Source: Prescottella defluvii (GTDB taxonomy: Bacteria; Actinomycetota; Actinomycetes; Mycobacteriales; Mycobacteriaceae). Taken from it: DNA of 64,000 nt. The notes below the pieces were generated by a model. It ran no database searches. It was not told where the DNA came from and worked only from the letters and a program-made list of their open reading frames with translations. The translations under genes and the position numbers were made by a program. Where the stretch lies: contig CP121458.1 in NCBI GenBank assembly GCA_029690005.1, positions 930,001 through 994,000 of the forward strand, in the 5' to 3' direction. This document shows, piece by piece, positions 1 through 9,121 of the stretch. Position 1 is the first letter of the stretch. Each line of letters starts with the position of its first letter.

Positions 1-2057
1 GCAGGGGCGCTTCGACCGTCTGTGCTTCGAGGGTCGCCAGCGCGCGGTTGCCCTCGCCGAGCGCCAACCGCAGGTCGATCTCGAAGGGACGTCATGAGCC
101 GCGCGATCGCGGAACCGTTGCGGATCGCCGCGGAGTGCGACGTGACGGCCCGCTGCAGGACGGCCATACCGGTGTACGCCTGCCCCGTCGCCAGCGCGTA
201 GCGGCAGTGCGCATAGGTGATGTACGGCCACAGCTCCTCGCGCTCGGACGCTTCGCCCAGTTCGTCGAGCCATCGTCCCGCGGCCGCGAAGTCGAGCTGG
301 TCGAGCGCGACGAGGGTTCGCGCGACCAACCCGCCCACCTTGACCATGGGTTCGAGCCAGCCGTCCGGGTCCGGCGTTTTTCCTCGAAGCTCGAGCCACT
401 CCTCGGTCCGCCTCGGTTCGCCGATGATGGCCCAGTTCATTGCGGAGTTGCCGGCCGCATTGAGAGCGATGAAGTCGACCTTCTGCGCCAGCGCGCCGCG
501 GTGGGCCAGCCGCAGTTCCACCGCCGATTCCGTGAAGGCGCCGGCCAGCTGGTACGTGATGCCCCACTGCAGCCGCATGATCGGCAGTTGGGGGCCGACA
601 TCGGCCGGCCGGGCCTCGAGCGCCCCGCGAACGAGATGCGACAGGCGTCGGGTCATCTCGGCGGCGCGATCGTGCTCACCGGCCAGCCGCAGCATGAGCG
701 ATTGGACGCAGCCGATCGCGAGGGCATCGCTTGCCTCGGCGGTCGCCCCGAGCTTCTCGAGCGCCGCCGGATCCTGCGGCAGCGCGTCGGCGGGAATCGT
801 CGGATGCGAGCCGAGGAGGACGAACAGATCGCGCCCGGCCTTGATGACGGGACGCGCCTCGACGAGATCTTCCGGAAGCTCGCGCAGCGCCGAACGCAGC
901 AGCGCGAAGTGACTGCCGACGAGGCGGACCCAGTGCTCCTCGAGGAGTTCGATCGCGAGTTCCCAGTTGCGCGCCTCGACGGCGTAGGACAGCGCGTCGG
1001 CGACCTCGCCCCGCGCCGCTGCGTGGCGCGCGAGCGCGGTCAGCCGGCGGGCCGGCCCGAGTCCGGTTCGCTCCTGGAGGGCGAGGAGCCGTTCGCGAAC
1101 GGCCGGCGTGAACTCCCAGGCGTCGCCCGTCGTTGTCTCGCAGTGATTGACGATTCCGGCGGTTTCGAGAGCGACGAGGCGTCCGGCGGCATCGTCGACA
1201 CCGGTCAGCAGTCGCGCAACCTCGGGTGTGATCAGTCGCGCGGCCGCCACGCCGATGACGAAGTCGCGATCGGCGTCAATCGAAGGATGTTGGAGGACAG
1301 CCGATTGCACGAATCGGTCGATGGCGGTGTCGAGGCGGTGCTCGAGAAGAACGCGGCGATCCGGGACGCTGGGGAGGCTCTTGGCGACGACGACCGCGAT
1401 CCGCATGAGGGCAGGCATGCCTGAGACGCGCTCGAGGATGTACTCCAATTCGCCGGGTCTGAGGTTGATTTCGGCGCGTGCGAACAGTTCCTCCGCCTCC
1501 GTGAGCGTGTACACCAGATCGCGGGCGAGGATGAGTTCGTGCGTCGGCTCCATCATGATCGGATCACCGAACAGCGAGCGTCCACACGCCGTGGCGACGA
1601 TGTTCACGTTGTGGCAGCGGTCGAGGAGGTGGAGGATCTCCTTCTCGATCCGCTCGTCCTCGACCAGGTCGATGCGGTCCAGCACCAGCAGGATCGGTGC
1701 GCCGCTGCGGGCGAGGTACTCGCGGACCTCCTCGGCTCCGGAGCCGGATGGTGCGCTCGGGAGCTGTTCTCCGGCAACGATTCCCGAAGAGCGGATTCGG
1801 TCAGCCGCCGACTGCCAATAGATCTCGGAATCGGTACAGCCCTCGGTTGCCGGAATCCAAAGCACCGCGCGGAAGTCCGAACGTGTCGCCTCCAGCCACG
1901 ACGTGACCAGTTCGCTCTTGCCGAATCCGCGGGGTGCCCTGATGACGGTGATGGGCGAGTTCCGATCGAGCCGGGCGAGAAGCCGTTTGCGTGGAGGTGC
2001 CCATGCGGCATTGCGGTTCGGCACAGGGCTCGAACTGCGGTCGTCTCGCCGTGCCAT
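1..2057 (-). CDS. Large STAND/LuxR (MalT-like) ATPase regulator, 3' end outside window
   Basis: Reads from an ATG at 2057 to the left edge, about 680 codons without the C-terminus. A P-loop (APRGFGKS) lies near residue 41 and a Walker B strand (ILLVLD) near residue 122. A long Leu/Ala/Glu-rich helical part follows, like the TPR-type sensor of large LuxR (LAL/MalT) regulators. The LuxR HTH expected at the C-terminus would lie beyond the window, so the family call rests on the ATPase and helical parts alone. Around position 90 the frame breaks, and sense (LRLALGEGNRALATLEA) continues in another frame. A G6 run at 2067-2072 (minus strand) could serve as ribosome binding site. It may control its own neighbourhood, but its targets are unknown. 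Confidence 0.7.
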   Translation of the reverse strand, partial: MARRDDRSSSPVPNRNAAWAPPRKRLLARLDRNSPITVIRAPRGFGKSELVTSWLEATRSDFRAVLWIPATEGCTDSEIYWQSAADRIRSSGIVAGEQLPSAPSGSGAEEVREYLARSGAPILLVLDRIDLVEDERIEKEILHLLDRCHNVNIVATACGRSLFGDPIMMEPTHELILARDLVYTLTEAEELFARAEINLRPGELEYILERVSGMPALMRIAVVVAKSLPSVPDRRVLLEHRLDTAIDRFVQSAVLQHPSIDADRDFVIGVAAARLITPEVARLLTGVDDAAGRLVALETAGIVNHCETTTGDAWEFTPAVRERLLALQERTGLGPARRLTALARHAAARGEVADALSYAVEARNWELAIELLEEHWVRLVGSHFALLRSALRELPEDLVEARPVIKAGRDLFVLLGSHPTIPADALPQDPAALEKLGATAEASDALAIGCVQSLMLRLAGEHDRAAEMTRRLSHLVRGALEARPADVGPQLPIMRLQWGITYQLAGAFTESAVELRLAHRGALAQKVDFIALNAAGNSAMNWAIIGEPRRTEEWLELRGKTPDPDGWLEPMVKVGGLVARTLVALDQLDFAAAGRWLDELGEASEREELWPYITYAHCRYALATGQAYTGMAVLQRAVTSHSAAIRNGSAIARLMTSLRDRPAVGARRGQPRAGDPRSTDGRSAP

Positions 2058-2247
2058 CAATCAGCACCCCCCGGCTCGGTCATGGCTGAGCCCGCCTTGT
2101 TGGAACGGCGGGCGGAACAGTCGCTCCATCAACCTATTCGATCTCGATCATCGCAAACTACGGTTTCGGGTGTCGTCGTGGCATGCGGTTCCCGACGGGT
2201 GAGACGGTGTATTGCTCGCCTGGCCGCCCTGGTGCACCGTCGTCGAC

Positions 2248-3212
2248 ATGAGCGAGCGTGGACCGGACCCGGCGTTGCACGGCTCGGTGCGCGAGCCGCG
2301 GATCGATTCCCCGGAGGTGCATCCGTGTTCGAGTCGGCGCGTCACGTGCCTCGACATGGACCGGCCGGACGGAACCGGTGGGACGCTCGAACTCCGAGGC
2401 CGAGCGTGGGACTTCGAGGTCGACGCGGACCGGCAGCCGTCGGTCGGCGAAGCGGTCGCGCTGCGAGCCTCGGTGGACTACCACCGTGGCCGCGCCCTCA
2501 CCCGGATCGAGACCTCGCCCGTGGTGCCGGGGCTCGCCTCCCTGGTCGGTCACTCCGCGATCGCGGGATTTCGTGGTCGTGTGGCCGAGGGGGCCGCGGG
2601 GGTGTCCTCGCCGCTCACCCTGCTGCTGGACGACGTTCCGATGGGGACTCTGATCTCCGGGCACGCGGTGTCCGCGGCCCGTGAATCGAACGGTGACGAT
2701 ACGACTGCCGGGACCGGATACGTCCCCGTCGGCGATCAGTGCGCGGGCTACTCCGCGAGCGGGGCGTTGATCGCGACCATCGGGGTGCGCGGACGCAGTC
2801 CCGTCGCCGACGGGCCGGCCGCGCCGACGCTGGACGACGCCTTCGGCCGACCACCGGGCCCACTGGCCGTCCACTCGATGCGGCGGCGCCGGCGCATCGA
2901 CCGGTGGACAGCCGACGGCTCGGTCCACATCGACGCGATGTTTCGCGACTCGTACGGTCGCGCCGACGGCGTCGAGACCGTGATCCACGAGTACGAACTG
3001 ACCGTGGTCGCGGACGAGGGGACCGGCGTGATCCGCGCGGCGGTCGCGACACCGCGCGTGTTGCCGTGGTTCGACTGCCCGGGCGCGGTGGCGAGTGCCG
3101 GGCGGTTGGTCGGCATGACGCTCGACCGGGTCGAGGGGTGGGTGCGTCGTGAACTGCGGGGGTGGACACGTGCACCCACCTCAACGACCTGCTGCGGAGC
3201 ATCGCCCACTGA
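2248..3212 (+). CDS. DUF2889 family protein, frameshifted near its end
   Basis: About 320 codons from ATG 2248. The body reads as a DUF2889-type protein, a family of unknown function. The conserved family ending CTHLNDLLRSIAH is present, but only after a frame change near 3150-3175, so the true stop is TGA 3210-3212. No signal peptide or membrane segment is visible. It stands alone, divergent from the large regulator at 1-2057. The family name rests on the CTHLND signature and length. No function is proposed. Confidence 0.65.
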
Positions 3213-3233
3213 GGCGATGTCGCGGTCGCGGTT

Positions 3234-3592
3234 CTAGCTGCCGAGGCCTCCCGAATTGCCCAGGCTGCCGAGCCCACCGAGGTTTCCGAGCGGGTTGCCG
3301 CCGCCGAACAGCCCCTGGTTCTGGCCGTTCTGTCCCTGCTGCCACTGGTTGTACTGCCCGGGGTCCTGCCACTGGTTGCCCTGATTCCCGTCGCGATGGT
3401 GGCCCCTGTGGTGTCCGTGCCCGTCGTGCTGTCCTTGCCCGCCGTCGCTCTGCCAGTTCTGGTCGGCCGGACTCGACTGCGGTAGAGGGTCCGCGAGTGC
3501 GGGTGCGACGACGATGATTGCGGGCACCGCGACGAGACCCCCGCGACTGCCACTCGTGTCACGATGCGACGTGACTTCGTGAACGTGCTCAT
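3234..3592 (-). CDS. Small secreted Gln/Gly/Asn/His-rich protein, frameshifted in signal peptide
   Basis: About 119 codons. The N-terminus (MSTFTKSRRIVTRVAVAG) starts a signal peptide. The frame then breaks at a G5 run near 3537-3541, and the continuation GLVAVPAIIVVAPALA completes a hydrophobic core with an Ala-x-Ala-like cleavage site. Restoring one G joins the two parts. The mature chain is low complexity: His/Asp/Gly-rich, then Gln/Asn/Gly-rich, ending in Gly-Leu-Gly-Ser repeats. No catalytic motif is seen. Such chains are usually exported, disordered cell-surface proteins. It lies just downstream of the two-component system on the same strand, so it could be a target or passenger of that system. 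This link is inference. Confidence 0.6.
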
Positions 3593-3726
3593 TTTCTTCG
3601 ATCCTTCCGTGGCCTGCGCCATGTCGTGATCTCGATCTGCACCGGTCGGCGCTGCACGTTCCAGTAGATTCCCGCACCTTCGAGCCGGACCTGTGACGAG
3701 TTTGTGAGTCTCCTGTGGGACGACGG

Positions 3727-5139
3727 TCAGCCCGGCTGATCCGACGTCGCCTCCCGTACCGAGCCGGGCAACCGGACCGTGAAGGTGTTGCCCGTGGAAT
3801 CCGAGGTCACCGTGATCGTTCCGTCGTGGAGAACCACGTTTTCCTGGGCGAGTGCGAGCCCGATTCCACTGCCGCCGGTCCGGCCTCGGGACGCGTCGGC
3901 CTTGTAGAACCGCTCGAACAGGTGGTCGCGAACGTCCTCCGGGATGGGGTAGCCGTGGTCGGTCACGGTGATCACGGCGTCGTCGCCGTCCGCGCGCACG
4001 GTGACCTCCACGGGAGGACGTCCGTGCGCGAATGAATTGGACACGAGGTTTCCGACGGCGATGTCGATGCGCCGGCGATCCACGACGCCGACGACGGGTC
4101 CGTCGACCTCCATGCGCACCCGGGACTCGAATCCCCGGGTGTGCAACGACTCCGCACGACGTCGACGAGGTCGTGCGGTTCGGTGGCGAGATCGGCTCGG
4201 CCGGAGTCGAAGCGGGAGATCTCGATGACGTCCTCGGTGAGCCGGGACAGTCGTCCGGCGCCACGGCTCACGATGCGGGCGGCCCGTGCCGTGTCGGGGT
4301 CCATCGACTCGGCGTCCTCCTCGAGCACCTCGGCGACCGCGACCAGCGCGGCGATCGGCGTACGGAGCTCGTGGAAGACATCGGCGACGAACCGTCGTGC
4401 ATCGGCTTCCTTGGCCGCGAGGTCGGCGACGGTGCGGTCGAGTTCGGCCGCGGAGCGGTTGAACGTCGCGACCAGTTCGGCGAGTTCGTGGCTGGCGCCG
4501 GCTGTGAGTTCCTGCCGTGGCCGGCCCGGGACCAGCGCCGCCGCGGCGGCATTGAGCCGGCGCAGGGGCAGTACGAGTCGGCGCGCGGTCCACAACCCGA
4601 TCAGTGCGGCCAGGACCGAGACGATGACGGCGACCGCCGCCGCGCGGCGTTCGAGTGAATCGATCTGCGACTGGGCCTCTCCCAGACCGAACACGGCCGT
4701 GACGTACGTCGGTGGCGACAGCGGCAGGTCGCGGTCCCGGATGCGGCCGCCCACGTAGAAGAGCGGTGCGCCACCGTTGTCGACACGCTGGAAGACCGGA
4801 AGCTCCGACCCCTTCGAGCCGCGCGAGCAGTTCCGGCGGCGGCCCGGGAACGCCCGGGGGCCACGCGTCGGCGCGGACGTTGCCGGACCACACCGCGCTG
4901 CCGTCGCCGATGCCGGTGAACTCGTTCAGGTCTCGGCTCGTCGGGTGTGCGCCGAACCAGGGGACCGCGGAATCGAGATAGTCGGCGAACCCTCTCAGGA
5001 TCTGATCCTGCGCGGTCGAGAAGATGTTGGCGCGCGCCTGCAGGTACACCGCGGCGGATGTCGCGACCGCGGCGATGAGGGCGACCGCCGCGACGAGCGC
5101 GGTGAGCCGGGCCTGCAGCCCCGGGCGTCGAATGTTCAT
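3727..5139 (-). CDS. Two-component sensor histidine kinase, two frameshifts
   Basis: Membrane-bound sensor kinase of about 470 residues. There is one transmembrane helix at the N-terminus (LTALVAAVALIAAVA), an extracytoplasmic loop, a second helix (AVIVSVLAALIGLW), a HAMP linker, and an HisKA H-box (FVADVFHELRTPIAAL) carrying the phospho-accepting His. The HATPase region has the N-box (NLVSNSFAHG) and G-box (GGSGIGLALA). Frame breaks sit near 4800 (an extra G in a G4 run) and near 4140. The ATG overlaps the stop of the response regulator (ATGA), so the two are translationally coupled. The divergent D,D-carboxypeptidase and the downstream secreted protein are candidate targets. The stimulus cannot be read from the sequence. 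Confidence 0.85.
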   Translation of the reverse strand: MNIRRPGLQARLTALVAAVALIAAVATSAAVYLQARANIFSTAQDQILRGFADYLDSAVPWFGAHPTSRDLNEFTGIGDGSAVWSGNVRADAWPPGVPGPPPELLARLEGVGASGLPACRQRWRTALLRGRPHPGPRPAAVATDVRHGRVRSGRGPVADRFTRTPRGGGRRHRLGPGRTDRVVDRAPTRTAPAPAQCRRGGAGPGPATAGTHSRRQPRTRRTGRDVQPLRGRTRPHRRRPRGQGSRCTTVRRRCLPRAPYADRRAGRGRRGARGGRRVDGPRHGTGRPHREPWRRTTVPAHRGRHRDLPLRLRPSRSRHRTARPRRRRAESLHTRGFESRVRMEVDGPVVGVVDRRRIDIAVGNLVSNSFAHGRPPVEVTVRADGDDAVITVTDHGYPIPEDVRDHLFERFYKADASRGRTGGSGIGLALAQENVVLHDGTITVTSDSTGNTFTVRLPGSVREATSDQPG

Positions 5140-5824
5140 GCGACAGGACCGAACCGGTAGCCGAAGCCTCGAACCGTCTGCACGTAGCGCGGATTAGACG
5201 GCTCCTTCTCGAGCTTCGCGCGCAGCCGCTGTACGCACGCGTCCACCAGGCGCGATCCCCCGAGGTGGTCGAAGCCCCACACCCGCTCGAGCAGCTGCTC
5301 GCGCGAGAACACCTGGCCGGGACGCTCGGAGAGAGCCAGCAGCAGTTGCCATTCGGTGCGGGTGAGCTCGGGCCGGCGGTCGCCCTCGATGATCGTCAGG
5401 GCGTCGCGATCGATGACGAGGTCGCCGTGCACTTCGCGGCCGGTGGGCGCGGCGGCCACCGCTGCGGCTGCGCGGCGCAACACGGCCTTGATCCGGGCGT
5501 CGAGAATGCGGGGCTGCACGGGTTTGACGACGTAGTCGTCGGCGCCAGTCTCGAGCCCGACACGACATCGACGTCCTCGCCGCGCGCGGTGAGCATGATG
5601 ATCGGGACGGTGCTGCGGGCGCGGATCCGCCGGCACACCTCGAACCCGTCGACGCCGGGCAGCATCACGTCCAGCACGACGATGTCGACGGGCCCGTCCG
5701 CCAACGCCGACAGGCCGATCTCGCCGCTCGCGGCGTCCGTCACCGTGTACCCGTAGCGGTGCAGGGCGAGGCTCAGCGCGTCGCGCAGGTTGTCGTCGTC
5801 CTCGATCAGCAGCACCGCAGTCAT
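5136..5824 (-). CDS. OmpR/PhoB-family response regulator, one frameshift
   Basis: The receiver domain begins MTAVLLIEDDDNLRDAL with the acidic pair, has the phospho-acceptor Asp in DIVVLDVMLPG, and the Thr/Lys switch residues in MLTARG and VVKP. The C-terminal winged helix includes LTRTEWQLLLALSE and ends VQTVRGFGYRFGPVA, as in OmpR-type DNA-binding domains. Total about 229 residues. The frame breaks near 5565, where the family's GLETGADDY motif resumes in another frame. It is first in the operon and overlaps the kinase start by four bases. An ATG nine bases upstream (MVAMTAV) is an alternative start. It probably autoregulates and controls nearby envelope genes, by analogy only. Confidence 0.88.
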
Positions 5825-5935
5825 GGCGACCATCCTCCCGGCCACCGGCGGCGGCGCAATCTGCGCCACACCTTGTAGCAGAACGGTGACGAAACACCCG
5901 CAGAATCCGGACACGCGGGCGCGATGGTGGACGCC

Positions 5936-6826
5936 ATGCACATCATTCGCAGGGGAGTCGCGCTCCCCATCGCCGCCGTGATCCTGCTGGTGGGAGCCAC
6001 ACTCTGGTTCGTCGACGCGATGGCGCGCCCGGGATCCGGCGGACCCGTCAGCCTCTACCGGCACGGCGCCGCGACCGCGTACACCTTCGTCGACGACGTG
6101 GGCGGTGAGATCCGTGTGGGCGGAGCGGGCCGGCAAAGTCCGCGGCCCACCGCGAGCACGGCGAAGCTCATCACCGCCCTGACCGTGCTCGAGCGGATGC
6201 CGCTGGCGCGGGGTGAGGACGGACCGATGCTGACGATGACGGGGGCCGACGCCGACCTCTACAGCAGCTACGCCGCCAAGGGCGGTTCGGCCGTCGCGGT
6301 GTGGGCCGGACAGGAGTTGTCGGAGTACGAGATGCTCGTCGGCATGCTGCTGCCATCGGCGAACAATCTCGCGGACACGCTCGCGGTGTGGGCGTTCGGC
6401 TCCCTTGCCGAGTATCGGACGGCGGCAAACGAGTTCGTTCGTTCGCTGGGGATGTCCTCGACGACGGTGGGTACCGACGCGAGCGGATTCTCGCCGACGA
6501 CGACCAGCACCGCGCGGGATCTGACCCTGCTCGCGGCCGCGGCCGTGCGGAATCCCGTGATCGCCGAGATCGTCGCGCGCGAGGAGGCGGTGCTCTCGGG
6601 CGTCGGGGTGGTCCGCAACACGAACTGGCTTCTCGGCCGCCGGGGTGTGGTGGGTCTCAAGACCGGTACGACCGACGAGGCGGGCGGGGTGTTCCTGTTC
6701 GCCGCGAATGTCGGTGTCCCAGGCAGCCTCGTGGTGGGTGCGGTGCAAGGCGAGGGCCGCTCGGCCGACGACGCCATCGACCGGGCGTCCCGGCTGCTCG
6801 ACGAGATCGCGGCCGCAGGGAGTTGA
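5936..6826 (+). CDS. D-alanyl-D-alanine carboxypeptidase (peptidase S11)
   Basis: Penicillin-binding serine peptidase that would trim the terminal D-Ala from peptidoglycan stem peptides outside the membrane. All three active-site motifs are visible: SxxK as STAK near residue 74, SxN as SAN near residue 141, and KTG near residue 242. The N-terminus has Arg-Arg followed by a hydrophobic stretch (GVALPIAAVILLVGATLWF), a signal anchor or uncleaved signal. The start at 5936 places the basic residues directly before this segment; ATG 5924 would add four residues. At about 296 residues it is a short DacC/DacA-like enzyme without the usual long C-terminal amphipathic tail. It is divergent from the two-component pair across about 110 bases, so shared regulation is plausible. 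Confidence 0.85.
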   Translation: MHIIRRGVALPIAAVILLVGATLWFVDAMARPGSGGPVSLYRHGAATAYTFVDDVGGEIRVGGAGRQSPRPTASTAKLITALTVLERMPLARGEDGPMLTMTGADADLYSSYAAKGGSAVAVWAGQELSEYEMLVGMLLPSANNLADTLAVWAFGSLAEYRTAANEFVRSLGMSSTTVGTDASGFSPTTTSTARDLTLLAAAAVRNPVIAEIVAREEAVLSGVGVVRNTNWLLGRRGVVGLKTGTTDEAGGVFLFAANVGVPGSLVVGAVQGEGRSADDAIDRASRLLDEIAAAGS

Positions 6827-6837
6827 CGTTGTGGCGC

Positions 6838-7650
6838 TCAGTGGCTTACCGGAGCGCCGAATCCCTTCTCCGCCAACCACTCGAGGACAGTGTCCGCTAC
6901 CTCCGGCCAGCCATGGTCGACGGTGAGCGAGTGCCCGCGGTCTGCGAACACGACGTAGTCGTTGTCGGTATGGGCCTTGTGGTATCGGTGGTGCGCCGAG
7001 CGACTCACCGATTCGGGCACCGTGTGGTCCTGGCCGCCGCCGAGGATCAGCAGCGGCCCACGCTCGACGTTCGTATCGACGTGCGCCGGTGATCCCGGCA
7101 CGAAGTTCGCGAACGCCGCCTGGAACAGTGGACGACCCGGCGACGGGATGGCCCAGTGCTCGTACAGTGCATCGGACTCGCTGCGACCGAGGGCATTTCC
7201 GAAGCCGTACGCGAACGCGTCCGGTGTGAGGGCCACGCTCCGCCTGGCGTTCGCGGGATTGCCGAGCACGGGGAACGTGGACCGCAACTGCGCGAACGGC
7301 AGCGCCTTCACGCCCTGGATCTGGGCGGGGTCGATCGCGACGGCAGCCGCGGCGACGTCGGCGGCCAGGAGCTTCTGCGCGATCAGGCCGCCGAACGAAT
7401 GGCCGATGACGATCGGTTTGTGGCCCAGTGGGGCGATCGCCTCGGCGAAGTGGGCGGTGACCTCGTCGATGCCGTTGCCGGCCTGATCCTCGGCGTGCGC
7501 GCGGGTGTCGGAGATGCTCGGGGTCTCGCCGGGCCACGTGGGCGCCACGGTCCGGAATCCGGCCGCCCCGAACTTCGCTCGCCAGGGGTCCCACGACGAC
7601 GCGGCCAGCCAGAGGCCGTGGATGAACATCACGGGCGGGGTGTCGGGCAT
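6838..7650 (-). CDS. Alpha/beta hydrolase
   Basis: About 270 residues starting MPDTPPVMFIHGLWL, which gives the oxyanion-hole HG motif near residue 11. The nucleophile elbow is GHSFGG with Ser near residue 98. A late Asp-rich segment (GGGQDHTVPE) and GHSLTVDHG supply the Asp and His of a Ser-Asp-His triad. No signal peptide, so cytoplasmic. The family covers esterases, lactonases and C-C hydrolases, and the substrate cannot be told. An upstream in-frame start at 7734 would add an Arg-rich tail unlike the family, so 7650 is chosen. It converges on the carboxypeptidase gene with an 11-base gap and is divergent from kshA. Confidence 0.8.
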   Translation of the reverse strand: MPDTPPVMFIHGLWLAASSWDPWRAKFGAAGFRTVAPTWPGETPSISDTRAHAEDQAGNGIDEVTAHFAEAIAPLGHKPIVIGHSFGGLIAQKLLAADVAAAAVAIDPAQIQGVKALPFAQLRSTFPVLGNPANARRSVALTPDAFAYGFGNALGRSESDALYEHWAIPSPGRPLFQAAFANFVPGSPAHVDTNVERGPLLILGGGQDHTVPESVSRSAHHRYHKAHTDNDYVVFADRGHSLTVDHGWPEVADTVLEWLAEKGFGAPVSH

Positions 7651-7827
7651 GGTTCGCGTCCTTCCGGATCGTGGAACGGGTACCCAGTACTCGCTACTCA
7701 CCATGCCCTCTCGGGCGGGCCCGAAGGCCGACAATCGCCGTAACGATATGGACTTTGGTCACCAATCGAGGACAAACAGTCCGATTCGGTCCCGTTCAGT
7801 GAGATTCGTGGAACCCTCGTCTGACAC

Positions 7828-7851
7828 GTGTTCCAGTGTGAAGCAGAACAC
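7828..7851. promoter_or_regulatory. Candidate operator upstream of kshA
   Basis: GTGTTC at 7828-7833 and GAACAC at 7846-7851 form a six-base inverted repeat with 12 bases between, about 70 bases before the kshA start. A small palindrome ACACGTGT overlaps the left arm. It is positioned like a repressor or activator site. It does not match my memory of the KstR consensus closely enough to name a regulator. Confidence 0.3.
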
Positions 7852-7917
7852 ATGATCAAACGAATGGTTGATCCGATCAATAGGACGTTTTCACTGGAAG
7901 GGGCTCGGGGAACTGTC

Positions 7918-9069
7918 ATGACGACGATGGAGACGGACAACGAGGAAGTTCGGATGATCGACGCCGGCGAGGCTCCGGCTCGATTCGCCCGTGGTTGGCA
8001 CTGCGTGGGTTTGACGCGTGAACTGCGCGACGGAAAGCCGCATTCGGTACATGCTTTCGGCACCAAGCTGGTCGTCTTCGCCGACAGCGAGGGCGAACTG
8101 CAGGTACTCGACGCGTACTGCCGGCACATGGGTGGCGACCTGAGCCAGGGGGAGATCAAGGGCGACAGCGTCGCGTGCCCGTTCCACGACTGGCGCTGGA
8201 ACGGCAAGGGCCGCTGCACCGACATCCCCTACGCCCGGCGCGTGCCGCCGCTGGCCAAGACCCGCGCGTGGACGACGATGGAGAAGGACGGCCTGCTGTT
8301 CGTGTGGCACGACCCGGAGGGCAACCCGCCGCCGCCGGAGGTCACGATCCCGGACATGAGCCAGCCGGGCGAGGAGTGGACCGACTGGGTCTGGAAGCAG
8401 ATCACCATCGACACCAACTGTCGCGAGATCATCGACAACGTCGTCGACATGGCGCACTTCTTCTACGTGCACTACGGATTCCCGATCAAGTTCAAGAACG
8501 TCTTCGAGGGCCACATCGCGACGCAGTACTACGAGGGCGTCGGCCGCGACGACATGGTCAGGGCCACCAGCAAGCAGCCCGCCGCGACGGGTAACGACTC
8601 GGTGGCGTCCTACTACGGCCCGTCCTTCATGATCGACGAGCTCACGTACCACTACCCCGACTTCTCGATCGACTCGATCCTCATCAACTGCCACTACCCG
8701 ATCGCGCCGAACAAGTTCGTCCTCATGTACGGCATCAAGGTCAAGCAGAGCGACGCGATCCAGGGCGAGAAGGCTCAGGATCTCGCGAAGACGATGGCCT
8801 CGTACATCACGATCGGATTCGAGCAGGACGTCGCGATCTGGAAGAACAAGACGCGGATCGAGAACCCGCTTCTGTGCGAGGAGGACGGCCCCGTGTACCA
8901 GCTGCGCCGCTGGTACGAGCAGTTCTACGTCGACGTCGCGGACATCACCCCGGACATGGTGGCGCGCTTCGAGTTCGAGATGGACACGTCCAAGCCCGTC
9001 GCGGCGTGGAAGCGGGAGGTTGCCGAGAACATGGAGCGGCGGGCCGCCGAGATCGCTACTTCGAACTAG
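7918..9069 (+). CDS. kshA: 3-ketosteroid 9-alpha-monooxygenase, oxygenase component
   Basis: Rieske non-heme iron oxygenase that 9-alpha-hydroxylates androstenedione-type steroids together with the reductase KshB, opening the B ring in cholesterol/steroid catabolism. The Rieske [2Fe-2S] ligands are Cys68-x-His70 (AYCRHMGGD) and Cys87-x2-His90 (ACPFHDW). The mononuclear iron site is in DNVVDMAHFFYVH (His180, His185), with a downstream Asp. Length 383 residues is that of characterised rhodococcal KshA proteins. ATG 7918 is chosen because it directly precedes the conserved N-terminal region and has a GGGGAA stretch upstream; an earlier in-frame start at 7828 would read through the presumed promoter. 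It stands apart from other steroid genes here, as kshA copies often do. Confidence 0.9.
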   Translation: MTTMETDNEEVRMIDAGEAPARFARGWHCVGLTRELRDGKPHSVHAFGTKLVVFADSEGELQVLDAYCRHMGGDLSQGEIKGDSVACPFHDWRWNGKGRCTDIPYARRVPPLAKTRAWTTMEKDGLLFVWHDPEGNPPPPEVTIPDMSQPGEEWTDWVWKQITIDTNCREIIDNVVDMAHFFYVHYGFPIKFKNVFEGHIATQYYEGVGRDDMVRATSKQPAATGNDSVASYYGPSFMIDELTYHYPDFSIDSILINCHYPIAPNKFVLMYGIKVKQSDAIQGEKAQDLAKTMASYITIGFEQDVAIWKNKTRIENPLLCEEDGPVYQLRRWYEQFYVDVADITPDMVARFEFEMDTSKPVAAWKREVAENMERRAAEIATSN

Positions 9070-9121
9070 CGATCGAGCCTCGCCGCGGGAATAACGCGGG
9101 GCGCCCCGCTGTTCCCCGGTC

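Noticed and set aside
48-1424. Long open frames on the plus strand opposite the large regulator
   Set aside because: They are Arg/Pro-rich shadows with no family motif, while the minus strand reads a coherent ATPase with P-loop and Walker B.
2158-2988. Minus-strand open frame across the DUF2889 gene
   Set aside because: Composition is Arg/His/Gly-rich and motif-free, and the plus strand carries the CTHLND family ending.
7790-7917. KstR operator before kshA
   Set aside because: The inverted repeat seen (GTGTTC-N12-GAACAC) does not match the AAC-N2-GTT core I associate with KstR, so no regulator is named.
9096-9109. GCGGGGCGCCCCGC palindrome after kshA as a terminator
   Set aside because: The palindrome has no loop and no T run and is only 14 bases of GC, which is expected by chance in this genome.
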